Below, piece by piece: positions 1 to 13,497 of a stretch of 64,000 nt of DNA. Position 1 is the stretch's first letter. Each line of letters begins with the position of its first letter. This DNA comes from Steinernema hermaphroditum (lineage: Eukaryota > Nematoda > Chromadorea > Rhabditida > Steinernematidae). The notes beneath the pieces were generated by a model. That model saw only the letters and a list, made by a program, of their open reading frames with translations. It was not told where the DNA came from and did not search any database. The DNA is taken from positions 16,452,205 through 16,516,204 of the forward strand of contig CM059623.1 of NCBI GenBank assembly GCA_030435675.1. The letters run 5' to 3'. The position numbers and the translations under genes are program-made.

Positions 1-671
1 CATAAACGCTTCATGTGATGCTCTTGTGCTAGTTTTTATGTCTGAAGATCTGTCTATCACTGGCAGCTAGGAGTTTGGATTGAGATTGTAATTTTGATGA
101 GTGCTCGTGCATAAGGCGATAGCAATCACTGCAAGATTATCATTGATTATCGCTGAAAATCCTCATTCCCGCTGCCTTAGGCTAAGGAGCCGCCGGTCCG
201 TTGATGTGAATCGGGTATATTCCAGAAAAGTGATATTTTTGGCTAGGCCGTAAAGCGGATGAGTCCGTAAGGGGCTTTGTGTGGACGGGAATTGATAATT
301 TGGCATTTACTATAATTAGGAATAAAGTGAATTAATTTGACTTCCAATGTTTAACATATTCCTTCTCAATTTTAAAGTTTTCCAAGAAACTGTACTATAC
401 GCTCTCTTATGAGCAGATTGGATTGTTCCATATTATGATGCAAAATATTTTGTTCTTCGTCGATGTTGTGTAATAAAAAAAATGAGTTTTTCTGACATTC
501 AAAGCGATTTCCTTGAAAAAAACCATCATGCCGAAATCTTCATTTTTTGGTCGTGCACCGCAGATTTGCATATTTAGAACATAAAACAAACACTTGAGCA
601 TAAAAGAGATGTTCAGTCTGTTTAGACTTACACTGTCAATGCCTAAACGTGCTAATACAGCCCATTTTCAG
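1..671. other. Intergenic left edge, no gene seen
   Basis: No coding exon or RNA gene is recognisable here. The last bases are a pyrimidine-rich stretch ending in an AG acceptor at 670-671 (CCCATTTTCAG), 13 nt before the ATG of the next gene. That is the usual layout of an SL trans-splice site, so this stretch probably includes the outron of the hAT-like gene. Confidence 0.5.
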
Positions 672-684
672 CAATCTCCTCACG

Positions 685-2911
685 ATGCTCAACGCCCGAG
701 CGCTCGCCTCATCACAAACGCCGAACTCCGCCCCTACCACTCCTGTTCTCCAGCAGATTGCGAACCCTCTCAATCTTCTCAAATTCATGAATCTACCGCA
801 AGGAGTCACCGGCCTCCCGTTCGGGAACGTTCCCCAGACAAGCATGGCTAGTGCGGCCTTGGGTGCTCGTCCAAACCCAGCGGCAGCCGTGACGCCCGAG
901 CAACCGGCAAAGAAATGGCCTCGCCAGGAGAGGAAGCAACGTGATTTGGAAACGAAGTTGGCGCTGGTGATGGCAACCGCTCAAGTGACTCCCCAACTGG
1001 TCAACAACCCTTTTTTCCGTGACTTCATGGAGGCCGCGCAACCGAAGTTCGCCGTCCCTACAGAACCGGCCTTTCTCGAAGAGCTCATAAACGGCCAGCA
1101 TCAGAGGACACTCGCTTCTATAAAGGGGCAGCTGGCTGCCGCGCACAAAGTGGCCCTTCTTGTTGATGTACTAAAGGTGGGCACTTCTGCGGCTTCTTCC
1201 GGAAGCACAATAGACGATCAATCGACATCCGATGGGTGCGATCTTGACGACTCTTCCGTCGCTGCTTCGGGAACGACTGCGCCAAGGTTGTGCATCTTCG
1301 GGTCATTCTACAGTATGAACACCCAAAAAGTAGAAGTTGTCCTTATGGGCATTCGGGCGTTGAATATCAGAGACTATTCGAGCACGGCGTCCGCTGTGAA
1401 GAACTGCGTGGAATCTGTAAGCGTCCGCTTCGTCAATATTTACAAAATACCTCTTTAGCTGATGGAAGAGTACTCCATTTCTATGGAGAAAATATCACGG
1501 ATCGTCCTCAACGGTCTCGGTGACATTGGCCTTGAAGATGAAATACTTTTCGCGAACCAGCTAGATCCTGTGAACCACAAACTAGCGCAGAGCCTCTCGT
1601 CGATTTTCGACTCCGACCCAGTGATCGACGATCTGAGAAAGCACTTCTACGCCATGATTCTGAGTTTTCTTACGAGACCTGATGCTGGCACCGCCTTGAA
1701 TAAAATGGCCGGTAAGTTCATTGTTCTTATAAACTCCATTTCCTGGAGTGATCACATCGCAGAAAATTGCTAGTTCTTCGCAACCTTGCTCTTTCCAGGG
1801 AGGACAGTCGAATTCCCCGTAGCCGAATCTTTCTTTGTCCTGGCAGAAGCAGTACTCGAAGTGAAGGACTCCTTTCTGGGAGCTTGCCTACAACAGCCAC
1901 TTGACAATCCCATGGAGATTCTTGTCGATCCCGAGTGGAACCTTCTGAAAGATGCGACAAGGCTTCTTAGGCTGTTCCACAATCTCATGGCTGTCGTTCA
2001 AGACGGCAACTTCTCCACAATCGATCGAGTTATTCCGGCACTTAAACAGGTCCAAAACGCACTCGACAACGACTTCGCCTCCTTAGGCGATCTACCCGCT
2101 CGGCTAAAGGAAGACCTCATGGGCCGGGTGCAGTACATCGTGGACCCAGAAAGTGACGACTTCGATGCGTCGTTCATTCTCGCCACCGCGCTGAATCCGC
2201 ATCTGGCGAAGCAGCTTGATGAAGATCAGCTGACTTTCGCGAAGACAACCCTCGAGAGGATGCTGACGATGCGGGCTTTTGAGGAGAACCGAAAGATGCT
2301 CCGGCCAGGTGGAGTGGAGGCGCTCTTCGCTGCAGCCGCCTTCGAGAGGAAGGCAAGCAATGCCTCAACGCTTCTCACGCAAGCATCATCCTCGTCCACC
2401 ACCAGTTCCTCTACGTGTAGTCCTCCACTTCCGGGTGGCGAGTCGACAAGCAATGGAACTCCCTCCCTGTACCCCGATTTGATTCTTGGAGCGACGCAGA
2501 GGAAGCAGGAGAACTACGACACCTCTTTAGCCAGCACGTTTGTAAAACCTTACTTCGACGAGCTAACGAATCAGGTAACTCATTTTCTCAGCTTTTAAAA
2601 ATTAAGAAGCGCCTCAATTTTAGGGAATGAACCCATTCGACGCACTTACACAACTGAACCTATCCGCGATGAACTACTGGAACTTCCAACTCCTCAAAAA
2701 CCCTCAGATGCCGACGCCGCTCGCCGAAATCGCCAGCGAACTCCTTTGCATCCCTTCCTGCTCCGTTTCCGTAGAAAGGCTATTCGGTGAAGGCGACAAT
2801 CCAACGTCCTTCGACGTCCTGCAGGTCCTCAAGGCGCTCGATGAGCCCGAGCGGCTGGAGCGCAACGCGATGCTTCGCTTCAACAGGTCTCACATTCCGC
2901 GACCCTTCTAG
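685..2911 (+). CDS. hAT-transposase-like protein with C-terminal dimerisation domain
   Basis: Four exons (685-1416, 1459-1711, 1799-2574, 2624-2911) join in frame to about 682 residues. The start is the ATG 13 nt after an acceptor-like site at 671. The C-terminal exon carries the hAT dimerisation signature: YW near its start, then IASELLCIPSCSVSVERLF, matching the family pattern of small residues before SxERxFS. Upstream, ILATALNPHLAKQL matches the hAT 'DPR/NPxxK' block of the RNase H-like core, followed by the variable helical insertion. The N-terminus is rich in A, P and N; I saw no clear BED zinc finger. Clean introns, no premature stop and no obvious terminal inverted repeats around the gene suggest an old or domesticated transposase rather than an active element. 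The final helix has GEGD after RLF instead of the usual S-x-A/G, so dimerisation may be altered. Function unknown. Confidence 0.8.
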
Positions 2912-3743
2912 GCTAGCTTCCTCAGCAATTCTGCCGTCTTGCCTCTAGGCCGAATATTTATTCCTTCCCCACTTCTCCCTCCACTTTGACCCATAGTTCT
3001 TTCCTTCTTCGTTGCGTGTCCCCATCGTCCTTACTGTGTGATACCATAATTCTAGTTTATTCCATCAAAGGTCATCAATTCTTCGGTGTTTGCTTTTCTC
3101 CACCCCCTTCTACCGTATGCTTTAACAGATCGAACTTTTATTCCGACTAGCTTTACTTCTCATCTACTGTCTCCTGGTGCTTTCGTCGATTGTCCCCACA
3201 AACCCTTACAGACTAGCAATAAGAGAAAACTAATAAGATGTCTACGAATTATGTCCATTTTCTATAATCACCATATGATGCTTTTATGCGGAGCGCATCC
3301 TGTGGCGCCGCACCACGCCTACGTCATTTGAGTTCTTGTTGTACAATCAATCTATTTGCCATTTCTATTGTTTCCTTTTGCGCTGAATGGATGTAAATAA
3401 CGGAGTCACTAATAAATTATATTCATAGGATGTACTGTAGCTTACCAAGATATAAAAAAGAAAGTTTAGTGCTTAAAACAGTCTTAAACAATTGCACTGA
3501 TGTTCGTCGGCCGACGTCAGATACTCAAGCCACATCACTACCGTAACTACAATCCACTTCGTTGTATCTGGATAGAGAAAACATTGAACAATTACGCATC
3601 CAGAAGCATTAAACTTTTATCAACCACTAACAACCTAATGTGAACCCTTCACAACAATAAATAGTTAAAATTGTACATTGAAAGCGAGCTCGGGGAAACT
3701 GATGACTATATACAAACGAAATCAATAAATTAATCCAAGGAAT
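2912..3743. other. Convergent intergenic region
   Basis: This lies between the 3' ends of the hAT-like gene (+) and PI4KA (-). An AATAAA-like string (AATAAATTAT, about 3410-3419) is a candidate polyadenylation signal for the plus-strand gene. A short open frame at 3086-3331 has no protein-like pattern and I do not call it. Confidence 0.5.
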
Positions 3744-6700
3744 CTAATAGGGGATCTGGTTCTGCAAATATTGTATCTGATCGTACATCTTGCTACGAAC
3801 GTTCATGAAGCAATTCTGAACTACGGTGTGCATGTATTTGGCTGCTTCACGGTCGTTCGAATTTGGTGCGAATCGTGCGCGGAATTGTTGGATCGTTTTT
3901 CCACGGAAGCAGGGGAGACCAGTGTCCAACATGAGGGAGACGAGCGAGATGAAGGCCTAAAAAAGTTAATGCAGTTCACACCATCGACAACCTACATTCT
4001 GATAAGGACGCACGGCTAAATACGCTTGTATGCAGAGGGTTGTGAACTGTCTCATTGACAGTGTATCGATCTTGCCACCCATGATGGCTACCATCTCATC
4101 GGAGAGCTTGAAGTCTGGTTCGAATCCGATGTTTCCACCTGGGCTGCTCTCGAACATGAAACCAAAATCTAAAAAATATAGGTCTTGTGCAATCATTTCA
4201 TTTCATAATCCTTACCAATGTGGATAATGTGTCCTTCATCGTCGATCATAATATTGCCATTATGACGATCTTTGATTTGCAGGAGAAAACTAAATACGCT
4301 GTATGCGGCCATGCTCCTGACGAAATTCCTCCGCGCCTTCTGGAAACCTTCACTGTTTTCATCGCCGTACGTTGTGAGGAAATATTCATAAAGACCTATA
4401 AGAGGCAATTATTTGACGATGTACGCATTTCACAAACCGTAATCAGTTTGTCTTCCAAGTTGATCTCTTGACTTGGAGTTGGGAACGCATTCGATCACGC
4501 CACATCCGGGAGCAGTTGCTACAACTCTATATGGGAATAAGCAAACGTCAATGTTCAGCGTGTCGAAGACGTTTTTCATGATCTTCATTAGTTGGAGAGC
4601 CAACATATCTTGTCGAACGTCATCGCCGACCTAAAAATCATTGTATTTTATAAAAGCTTGATACATCTGAAAAGAACGTAAAGGCTCAAAATACAACGAC
4701 ACTGCGTATGCATCACTTTCGTGAACGACGAATGACACTGTTTTTTTTGCTGCTATACATTAAGGGAAGTCATACCTTAAAAATAGCAGCTTGCCAGCAA
4801 ACTCGGCTGTCCTCTGCTTTTGTGAGAACTTTGATGTCAGCGTGACTCGGAACCTTCTCTCCGGCTTCATCTTTGTGTGCATCCAGCCCCAGCTTCTCCA
4901 GCTCCATAACGCCACAACGCTTAACCTTGAATCTGGCCAGAAAGGGCGCTTTTGCTGCACTCTGCATCGGTGTGCCGCTCGCGTAGTCAATACCAATGAC
5001 AACCGCTTCTGGATTCGACGGCAAGTAGGTGATAGTCTTCAACTTCACCTCAGCAAGCGCTTTCAAGCAGGCTTTCTTTCTGGCGTCACCCTTCGGATAG
5101 GGCTTTATGGTGCCTGAGATTTGTGTCAGTTGTCGGAAAAGTTCAAATTCGCTATTGTAAAACCTCCTTGCGGCGCCTTCCAGTTGTCCCGTGATCTGCA
5201 ATGGATACGTTTAGCGTGTGGTTGACATGATATTTAACTTTAGTTACCTTATTAATCAAAACTGTGAGAGCATCGAACAGCACAGGATCCTTGTTTTTCG
5301 AGTCTTCATCCATGTATAAATTTGTCTTCATGTTCCAAATCAGCTGATGCGCGAGAAGTTGCGAATGCCCTGCTAGCCACACTAGAAGCTCTGATACATA
5401 TCCCATGGAATCGTGTCGAACGGCTTGAACGAGCTGTGGAATGTAGAGAAGAAGAACATTCGGCGGACAAGAACGGAGGACTCTGACTGCGTATTGGACT
5501 GTAACAGGATGGAGAGGATATTGCCGAGGACTCAGAAGCGCCAATGCCATCGCCGGAGAGCAAGGTGCCCAGGTTAGCACATGACTTATCTAAAGAAAAA
5601 GAATAACTAATGGTCAATAAACGCTCAACATACTTCGGCCTGCTCAAACATGATATTGTCTCCTAGGAACAGTGACAACGCTTCCGGGAGATGTGAGACT
5701 ACCTCGGGATTTATTTTAACTAGATTCTGAACACCAGCTCGCCAATCATCGCTTGCACGGAAACGGACGGGAAGGAAAACGGCGAGTTGTGGCGATATCT
5801 CCCATGCTAACTTCACCATATCTTTAATGGTTTTTTGTTCAGTTCGGATATCTAAAAAAGCTTTCTCGTGAAGGGTTTACTAGGTGGACATATCAACTGA
5901 CCGGGGAACGCTTTCTTCATCCACGAATCAATCGCCGAGTCGCCTTCATCTGTTGGTTCTCCTAACGGATTTATCCATGCAAGAATGCGTTCTATCTCAT
6001 TGCTCAACAGAAGTAGAAGGAGATTTCGCCTTCTGATGTAAGACTTCATTTGCTTTTCAGCGTCGTGGTCTCCTTCTGTGTGCCTTGAAACAGATCGTGT
6101 GCTAGTTGCGCCATTGCCGGATATAGTAGCGAGACCCATTTTACTTGGGGCTGCAACCATCGTGCGAGTTTGAGCCCAATTCGGCGCTTGAGTTTGTGCT
6201 GCGTGCCATGTTTGAGCATTTGCCCTATAAAAGCTGTTGTAATTGATAAATTTAAGGAGAAACGAACTTAATGTTGGTAGCTTGATTATCAGCGTTAAGA
6301 GTCGTCTCCAAGTCAGCGCCCTTGAACGAATCCCGAGTTACATTTTTGACGTCTTGGTGAACTGCGTGCCAGAAGTGAATAAGCAGGCGAACGTCACTCT
6401 TCAGCTGCGCGGCGGGTTGAGTTGGAGTCTGCGGCGGGATTCTAGAGATTATACATAAGTTTTCTGGTGGTTTCCATTATACACCAAGGAAGTCATTACC
6501 AAACTATTGGAAGTACAACTTACGTGAAGTAATCAAATGCTGTGGCGTAAATTCTCTGGCGCAGAATGTTTCTCGCCAACGGGTTCAGATTTGCTTCTTC
6601 TCCTTGGATCATACTCAATACTGAAGCAAGCAGTCGAGCCCTAGCACCAATCGCCTCAATACTTCTCGTCATTGAAGCTAACAAAATGGTCAACTTTAAC

Positions 6701-9700
6701 GGAAATATTCCTATGAAATACTCACTCTCAGCACTGGCGTGCGTAGATCCCAATCCGATTGATGCAAGCGAGAAGGGTTGATGCATGTAAGGATCACCAG
6801 GCATTAACGAATCACCGATGGTCAGAGAAAGTGTTTGGGCAAACATCATTTCGAAGAGCTCCAACTGCTCCTGGCTCGAATACTTGGCGATATTCAGGCG
6901 TTCATGAAGGAACTGAAGCAACACAAGAGAATGCAATAATACGGACGATATTGCATACGTGAATCCACGCGGCGTGAGGTTGAATATAAGGAGAGGTGAT
7001 GCGCTTGCTGTACTGCACTGTCAAAGGATCTTCCATTGGCCTATCGCGCTCGTAGAGTCCCATGCCTCGTTGAGAAATAGTCGTCCACACACTCGCCATT
7101 TCCTGGAGCAGCTGAAAAGATACGTGCTTAAGTACCAAAGGGAATTATAATGGGCATACATGGAGTTGAACTTCGTTTCGCGCCACAAGTATCCAGTTCC
7201 AGCTCATTACGCACAGCTGCATCGTAGATTCAGTGAAGTTGTAAAGTGGTGCCCAGACAAGAGCATGTAGAAGACGGGTTTTCGTTTCTAAAATCAGAAA
7301 AAATGTATCATTACGAATTGCCTTCAAAAATTATGCCACCTTTAAGGCTAATAAAGAGAGCGGTCATCTGCATAATCGTTGCCGTCATCTCATCGTCACA
7401 TCCAGTTTCACAAGCGCGCTTTAGGTTTCGCTCAAGCTGTTCCACTAGCGTTTGCTCCGCTGCCTGATCATCGATACTTTTTAAAGTGGCTAGCATGCCT
7501 TTCACCTGAAATAGTTTAGTTTGGAAGAGAAATGGATACCGTCTTGCCTGTCCCAAATAGAACGACCTCATTGAGAGAGTGGACAAGTATGTAGATACGC
7601 TTGGCGTGTTGTTCTCGATATCGTTGTTGTTCGAAAGCGGTAGCGCCTGGTTGGAGCCGTTCTTAAGAACTGCCTCTATCGTCATTCGTATGCTGTCATC
7701 GTTCAAAGCGTTTGCGTTTGCTACGTATTCCTGGAGGTGGCTGTAGGTGCAGCCTGGCGCCCAACGCATAGCTTCCGATAGAATCTGCTCACATCGAAGG
7801 GAGAAGTCGCGCACAACTATTTGTCGCTGATCTGGCGAGTCTTGAAGCTGAATATGCCACGGCAAACCGGGAAGTCTTAAAGTTGTAGACGAGCAATTCG
7901 GATCCGCTTTGAGATTCTCAGAAAGTGCTTGAAGCAGACGGAGAGAAGAAGAGACGATTGTTCCATTCCATAGAAGATGTGGGAAGGCGCTGATGAGCTT
8001 CGCCAAGCAAGTATCGACACATCGGCGGACCTGAATACGACAGATCAGCAAAACTCATCTTTAGGTAATCACAGGATCAACATTAAGCACGACATGACAT
8101 TACTTTACAGGAAAACTCAGCAAACTATACGAACCTCTTTGAGATTATGATTGAACTGCACCAATAAGAATTCCGCATGGTACTGCAGATGCTTTTCGAT
8201 CGAACTTGTCGTCTTCTTCTTGCATTCCGCCAAATAATCGTCAAAAATCACAACTGCAGCATTAAGAAGGCACAACCATAGCGCCCCCTTGTCCTTCCGC
8301 ACTGCCCTGTCCTCAAGATACTTGAAGATCACATGGACAGCATCACAATGAGTGGAGTGCACCACCCGCATGATTTCAAGACGGAACACCGAAAGGAGGT
8401 AAATACACTGCGCGAAATCCATACGATTAACGGCGGGAACGATGTCTGCGCCGAGCTTAAGCTCCAAACATACATGAGAGCGGATTTCTTGAAGCTCTTG
8501 CTGAAATCAGGCAGTTAAATTTGGATCACAATCAATCGGTGTATGGACGCTAACAAATAACGAGAGTTCCTTACAGGAGTTATAGATTCTTGACGAATGG
8601 CAGCGTTATCAATAAGCTCTGATTTGAGATTCTCTTGTGCAATCAACACAGGCGATTTGGTGGCTATGATACATACAGCACTATGCCACTCTTCCGGCCA
8701 CAAACCTGCTCCTAAATTAATCATTATTCATCGTTCCACAATGGATAATCTAACCAGATTTCTCCGCATTGAACCCCATCACAGTACAGTAGAACCAGAA
8801 ATCTCTGAAGAGGTTTTTCAACCTTGGAGTAGGGTTGTTAATAGGTGGCATCCTGCGCATTAAGGAGGCGATCTTTGGAATCAGCACTCCCAAATTTCCC
8901 GCCCCCGTCGACATCTTCAAGGGAGCTTTCGAGATCTTCTCACCGACCCGCTTCCCTTCTAATCCAAGTTGTACGAAAAGTTCCACGAGTCTACATAAAA
9001 GCGTCATCTTGGCGGATTCGTCATCCACTTGTGCTGCCATTCGGGCCAAAGCCGTATCAACCGCAAGCGAAACGTGTGAATATCGTTTATCGGGCTCTCC
9101 GGTCTCTGACGTGTAAATCCGACTACTCGATTCCACCGTAATTGTAGTAAACATTTTCATAAGTCCATCAAAAATGTCCCTCTAAAAATGCGATTTAATG
9201 GAGCACAAAGTGCACAGTTAACTCACCGCGCCAGCGATCCACATGTTGGCTAAGTTTCCAACGATTAAAGAATCGATGTAGCTGGGAGGCTTGGAAAATC
9301 TCTGGAGAAAGATTTGCAAGAGAAGTTCGGGTACTTCACTGTCGTCGGCAAAAGCCACTCCAATGGCTCCAAGTGTAATAATAGCATTTTCACATATCAA
9401 CTTCGATTTCCTAGAAAGCCTTATAGCAATTGCAGTAAAAATTATTTATGTCACTCTGTATGGTCGTATGTAGAAGAAGAAAGGTAAAGCCTCGACGACA
9501 AACTCGAAAGACATCCTTTCACGCTATCGGGATCGACGGCTTGCGCGGCCTTTAGAGCCCGACAAAGCGACCCAACAGCGGCATTTCGCAGCGTCTCCAA
9601 GCGTTGCTTCCTACGCCCCACAGTTCCATCTTCTCTTCGCGAATTCTCCATCTTTTTCTCATAGTTCTAAATACATCAAGCTTAGTCATTCGTTACGATA

Positions 9701-11147
9701 GACTTACAGCATCCGATGCTAGATTCATAAGGATGACCGACGGGTCAAAGAGGAATTTTTCCAAGGAAAGAAAGACACCGGTCTTAATATCAGTCGAGAA
9801 CTTTTCGCCTAAGGCTCCTAACGCTTCCAAGGCCTTGACGCTGACCGGCATTTGTGCGAGAACGTGTCGGTTGCCCTGCAGCTGAACCATGCGCTCCGAA
9901 ATCGTCGTGCAAACATCGAAAGCTGAGTTCTCGTCAACGGCAGACCAGGCTATAAGCTCTATGCAGATAGAATTGCCGAATATAACTGTCTTGGAGCGGT
10001 TAATGACAGAGCTGCAGTCAAGATATTCGTTCGAGTGTGAGTGGCGAAGTGTCTTCACAGTTGAGAGTTCCTCTTGTCCTCGACGGAACAGATCTAGCCC
10101 AAACTCGTAAACCTAAACAATGACCGCAAATTAAATCCTAAAGGGTAGAAATGTACCTCTTTAGCGAACGTGATATCCAATGGAACGTTCGGATCATTCA
10201 TAGGGTATGGTAAGAGTACATCACGGAGAACAGTCACCGCTACTAACACCAATGTCTCCGCAAGGGTTGCATAAGAAAACCTCTTCAGTGTTTTCGCCTG
10301 CAAAAAAAATATTATGTGTCCAATCCCATTTAGTGTTTCATACGTTATAAACATCTGCTGCACAAGAGTCGATGTTCGCCAAAAGAGGTGGTTCGAGCAG
10401 GACTTTAAGCTGAAAGTAGACGTAAAGTGCGAAAAAAAAGATTCTAATGCTTTACCCAACTGAATAGCATTTTTATCTCAATCGATGTCAGACGAAATTT
10501 CGTGAGTGGTTCTTCGAAAGTTTGGCTGTAACGGAATGACGACCTCAGAATTCCAATCAGCAAGCAAGCGATCCTCATAATATGCACTGAAAATAAACGA
10601 TGAAAAAGTTGGTTGCTTGTCAGATACCGACCTTGAACGGCTAGAGAACCAGAGGGATAACTAAGTGATTCGATAAGATGCTGGATCATCTCCAGCTGCG
10701 TGGTAATAATTAAATCGCGGACGTGGTGGTAGCGCGCAGCTATGTCGGCAAGAATTGTATTAAAGCGGAACCCGAACTGCTCGTAGATTGTGATCTCTGA
10801 AAAGGAAGTAACGCTATGCACTCAACAGAACCATCAAAAAGCTACTTACTCTCTTGCTTGTTGATATATCCATCGTCAATCCATTTGAGCCGATGCAGCG
10901 AACGGAACACTTTCAAGAGATGCGCTGTCAGTTGCTCTGTGAACTTCCCATTTGAATGTAGTACATAAATTCCGGTCGACAGGATCGAGCATCGCACCTT
11001 GTGATTTAAATGCTCTCCATCGAATCCGCCGACCAACAGCAACTCCGTCAGATCGTTCAGCGAATACTTGTCCACTCGGGCGGCGTTCAGCGCGATACAT
11101 TTCAGATTTCGAAATGTAAAATCTTCTTCATGCTGTTGAAGAAACAT
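3744..11147 (-). CDS. pi4ka: Phosphatidylinositol 4-kinase alpha (PI4K-III-alpha)
   Basis: This enzyme phosphorylates phosphatidylinositol to PI4P at the plasma membrane, in complex with TTC7 and EFR3 (family knowledge). About 20 exons can be followed from the ATG near 11147 to the stop at 3744. The C-terminal half aligns block by block with the animal family: the PIK helical domain ([10 protein letters not shown], ~5330), [14 protein letters not shown] (~5100), [18 protein letters not shown] (~4960), [12 protein letters not shown] (~4620), catalytic loop DRHNGNIM (~4250), then HIIHI and, in the next exon, [13 protein letters not shown], and the very end CFRGKTI...QIPY. The alpha-solenoid N-terminal half is also present: ...[30 protein letters not shown] near 8900 and IATKSPV near 8670. 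The catalytic D, N and DFG are intact and I saw no truncation. Length looks near the usual ~2,000 residues. Exon borders at the far N-terminus are the least certain. Confidence 0.95.
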
Positions 11148-11958
11148 CTGCGCTTGAAACACGTACAGGTGAGTAATTCAAAAATGTGAAGCAAAAAATC
11201 GCGACAAAGACGGAAGAAATCACTAGCGGCTGGCATGCTCGATATAAACGACCGCGTGAGCCTCCGTCACACTAATTGTTCAAGAAACAAAATCTAAAGC
11301 TATTTGGTTGTTTTCCGTTAATATGGAAACGCTTGATGAATCTTTCTGAGCTTTGCCCGGTCTATAACATGACGAATACGACGAGCAGTGTCTTCGGTAA
11401 CAAAGGTCCCACCAATTTATCGGGTACTTGGAAATTTTGCACGTAATGAAATCGGTACATCTTGCCGTAAACGTAACGTGCGTGTAGTCCGCACACAAAC
11501 AAACAAACAAACAAACGCACAAATGACCGCGCGAGTGTCCTTCGGGAAAGAAAAATTCAGCCATTTCGCACACCATCAATCGGTCCAACACAGATTTGGC
11601 GAAATCGTCGTTTTATCGTTGTTTTCGCGAGGTTTCATGTTCTTGTAACAAGACAAGTACTGGTAATGTGTGCATAGACTTTAAAGAAAATCAACCTCAG
11701 TCATCCTTACCGTACTCGCAGCGTTCCTTCCGAAGACAAATGTCATCACCCCACCTCACTCTCATATAAATATGTGCCATTCTACGATAAAGCTGATAAC
11801 ACTATGCGATAGTCGTTCCTGGGCAGCTCAAAGAAAATTGCACGAAACAAGTATCGGAGAGCGTCTTATGGGAACGCTGAGCAAAAGGAGTGTCAAGAAT
11901 GCTTACAGAAGATAATGATTTATAGATGTGGACGGAAATACAAAAAAAACGCATGAGA
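11148..11958. other. Intergenic, probable promoter of PI4KA
   Basis: Lies between two minus-strand genes. It contains a short AAAC microsatellite at about 11495-11517 and no recognisable exon. At about 810 bp the gap is longer than a typical nematode operon spacer, so PI4KA probably has its own promoter here. Confidence 0.4.
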
Positions 11959-12864
11959 TCATTCAGGGCCTTCAGGGAGTTCCTTGTCACATGAAGAAGC
12001 GCGCAACATGTGCGCCTCCATATGAGGGCTCATTACACGGATGTTATTTGTCGGGTGCCTGGCGGGAATGTGCAATCCGCGAGACACAAGACGCTCGTTG
12101 TGCATTTCGGTTAGGATTCCATCGATGATTTGAGAGACGCGTCGTGATGCGTCTTCCTCCTGCTTCATGGCGGCACTAGCTGCCGCAACAGCGGCTGCCT
12201 AGAAGAAAAACGTAGATTGTATGTGAGGTCTTATTGACTGTAAAGTCATTCTCATAAGCTTCCAAACGGGAGATCGATTGACCGCCTCAGGGGTGCAAAT
12301 CATTTCTTTTCGTCTTTCTTATTCCTATTCCGATCTCACGGGATGACTCGTGAAGATTACCTTGCTATCTTCTCTCTAGATGCCCCTGATTGGGCCATTC
12401 AGTAAAAAAATCTTACTTTCTTAGGGTCGTTCCGTCGTCTTTTTGGCACTGTTCCAGTAACGCCGGTCGCAACGTCATTCATCACTTTATCGAACGAACT
12501 CGTTGCTCCCTCATTATCTGGCTTATCGGGAATCTCCAGTTCTGATTCGATGAAGCATTGTTCGCCATGGAAAATCAGACGTTGCCAAAGTACACGCTTG
12601 AGCTTCTTTAGATAATTTATTTCCTTTCGCACATGATACAGACGATTTCTGAGGATGTTGTTTGTCTGAATAAAGCGCATTCACACAAAAGGAATCTTTT
12701 AAAAATGTGCTCACCTTGACAATATGATCCATTTGACCTAATAGCAGCTGTGACTTTTGTGCGTACAAGGATTCTTCATCTTTCTTTGGTCGTTTAGCGA
12801 CGGGTCCACCTTGGGTTCCGCCGCGGCTCCGACCAGATCCAGAAGCACGGTTTGTTGGTCCCAT
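11959..12864 (-). CDS. Coiled-coil nuclear protein, possibly INO80 subunit TFPT
   Basis: Three exons (12715-12864, 12417-12665, 11959-12195) join in frame to 211 residues. The ATG at 12864 directly follows an acceptor (CCAGCTATTCAG), so trans-splicing to the start codon is likely. The N-terminus is a Gly/Arg-rich basic stretch (RGGTQGG, KRPKK). Residues ~35-90 form a helical segment, with NILRNRLYHVRKEINYLKK then KRVLWQRLIFHG, whose spacing (NRLxxVxxIxxL, R-x-L, then a glycine) resembles TFPT/INO80F of the INO80 chromatin remodeller. After that come a nuclear-localisation-like KRRRNDPKK, an alanine-rich stretch and a short C-terminal tail. The match to TFPT is from memory of one conserved helix only, so the identity is tentative; that this is a real gene is much firmer. 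Confidence 0.65.
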
Positions 12865-13497
12865 CTGAATAGCTGGAAAGCTGAACTGTGTCTGTTTGAG
12901 ACGTTTTAAGGGGAAACTGTTCCGCACAAATTCGAGATAAAAGTCAGTAAAAGTAATTACGAAGTTATTAAACCAGCCATTGATTTGAAAGCAAAGGTAC
13001 GCCTGTGCATTTTAGCGCCGCCGAACGGCGTAATACACGCATGAATTATCGATCAATGATGAAAGCGCGGCGGGCATCACACGGGGCACAAGTCAGTGGA
13101 GCCGAGCATCTGGCACGATGAGAAATGACGTGAAGTGAACAGAGATCTACGCCGTCTCCAGTGGTCATTCGATTTCAACGCCTTTTTTCTTTGGAACTGT
13201 CCGAAGATATCTGTTGTTTCCCATGGGTCTCGCATGGAAAACTCACGAATGCAGATTAATGGAAATCGGGCATAATCACGGGAAAAACAGATATATATTT
13301 GGACGAATTATTGTATGGATTATGCATTGCTTACTGCATCGGAGATTCAACAGTTGACTTAAGAAAAGAAGTTACAACAGGGACCTTTATAGTCACTTTT
13401 CGGATAAAGTCAAAAGATGCCCCCCAAGTTTCATGTGAGGTCGCAACATGTCCGTCAACTTCAAACAGATAAAAAACACTTTTTCTAATTAGCAATA
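12865..13497. other. Intergenic between glr-1 and the coiled-coil gene
   Basis: No exon is seen. It should contain the 3' UTR of glr-1 and the promoter/outron of the downstream minus-strand gene, including a GC-rich stretch around 13015-13100. Confidence 0.4.

Noticed and set aside
3086..3331. Plus-strand ORF of 81 codons
   Set aside because: No start context, no splice partners and no protein-like composition; it lies in the 3' flank between convergent genes.
11280..11648. Overlapping ORFs on both strands upstream of PI4KA
   Set aside because: Low complexity (AAAC repeat read as VCLFVCL/TNKQTN) and no similarity to anything; treated as non-coding.
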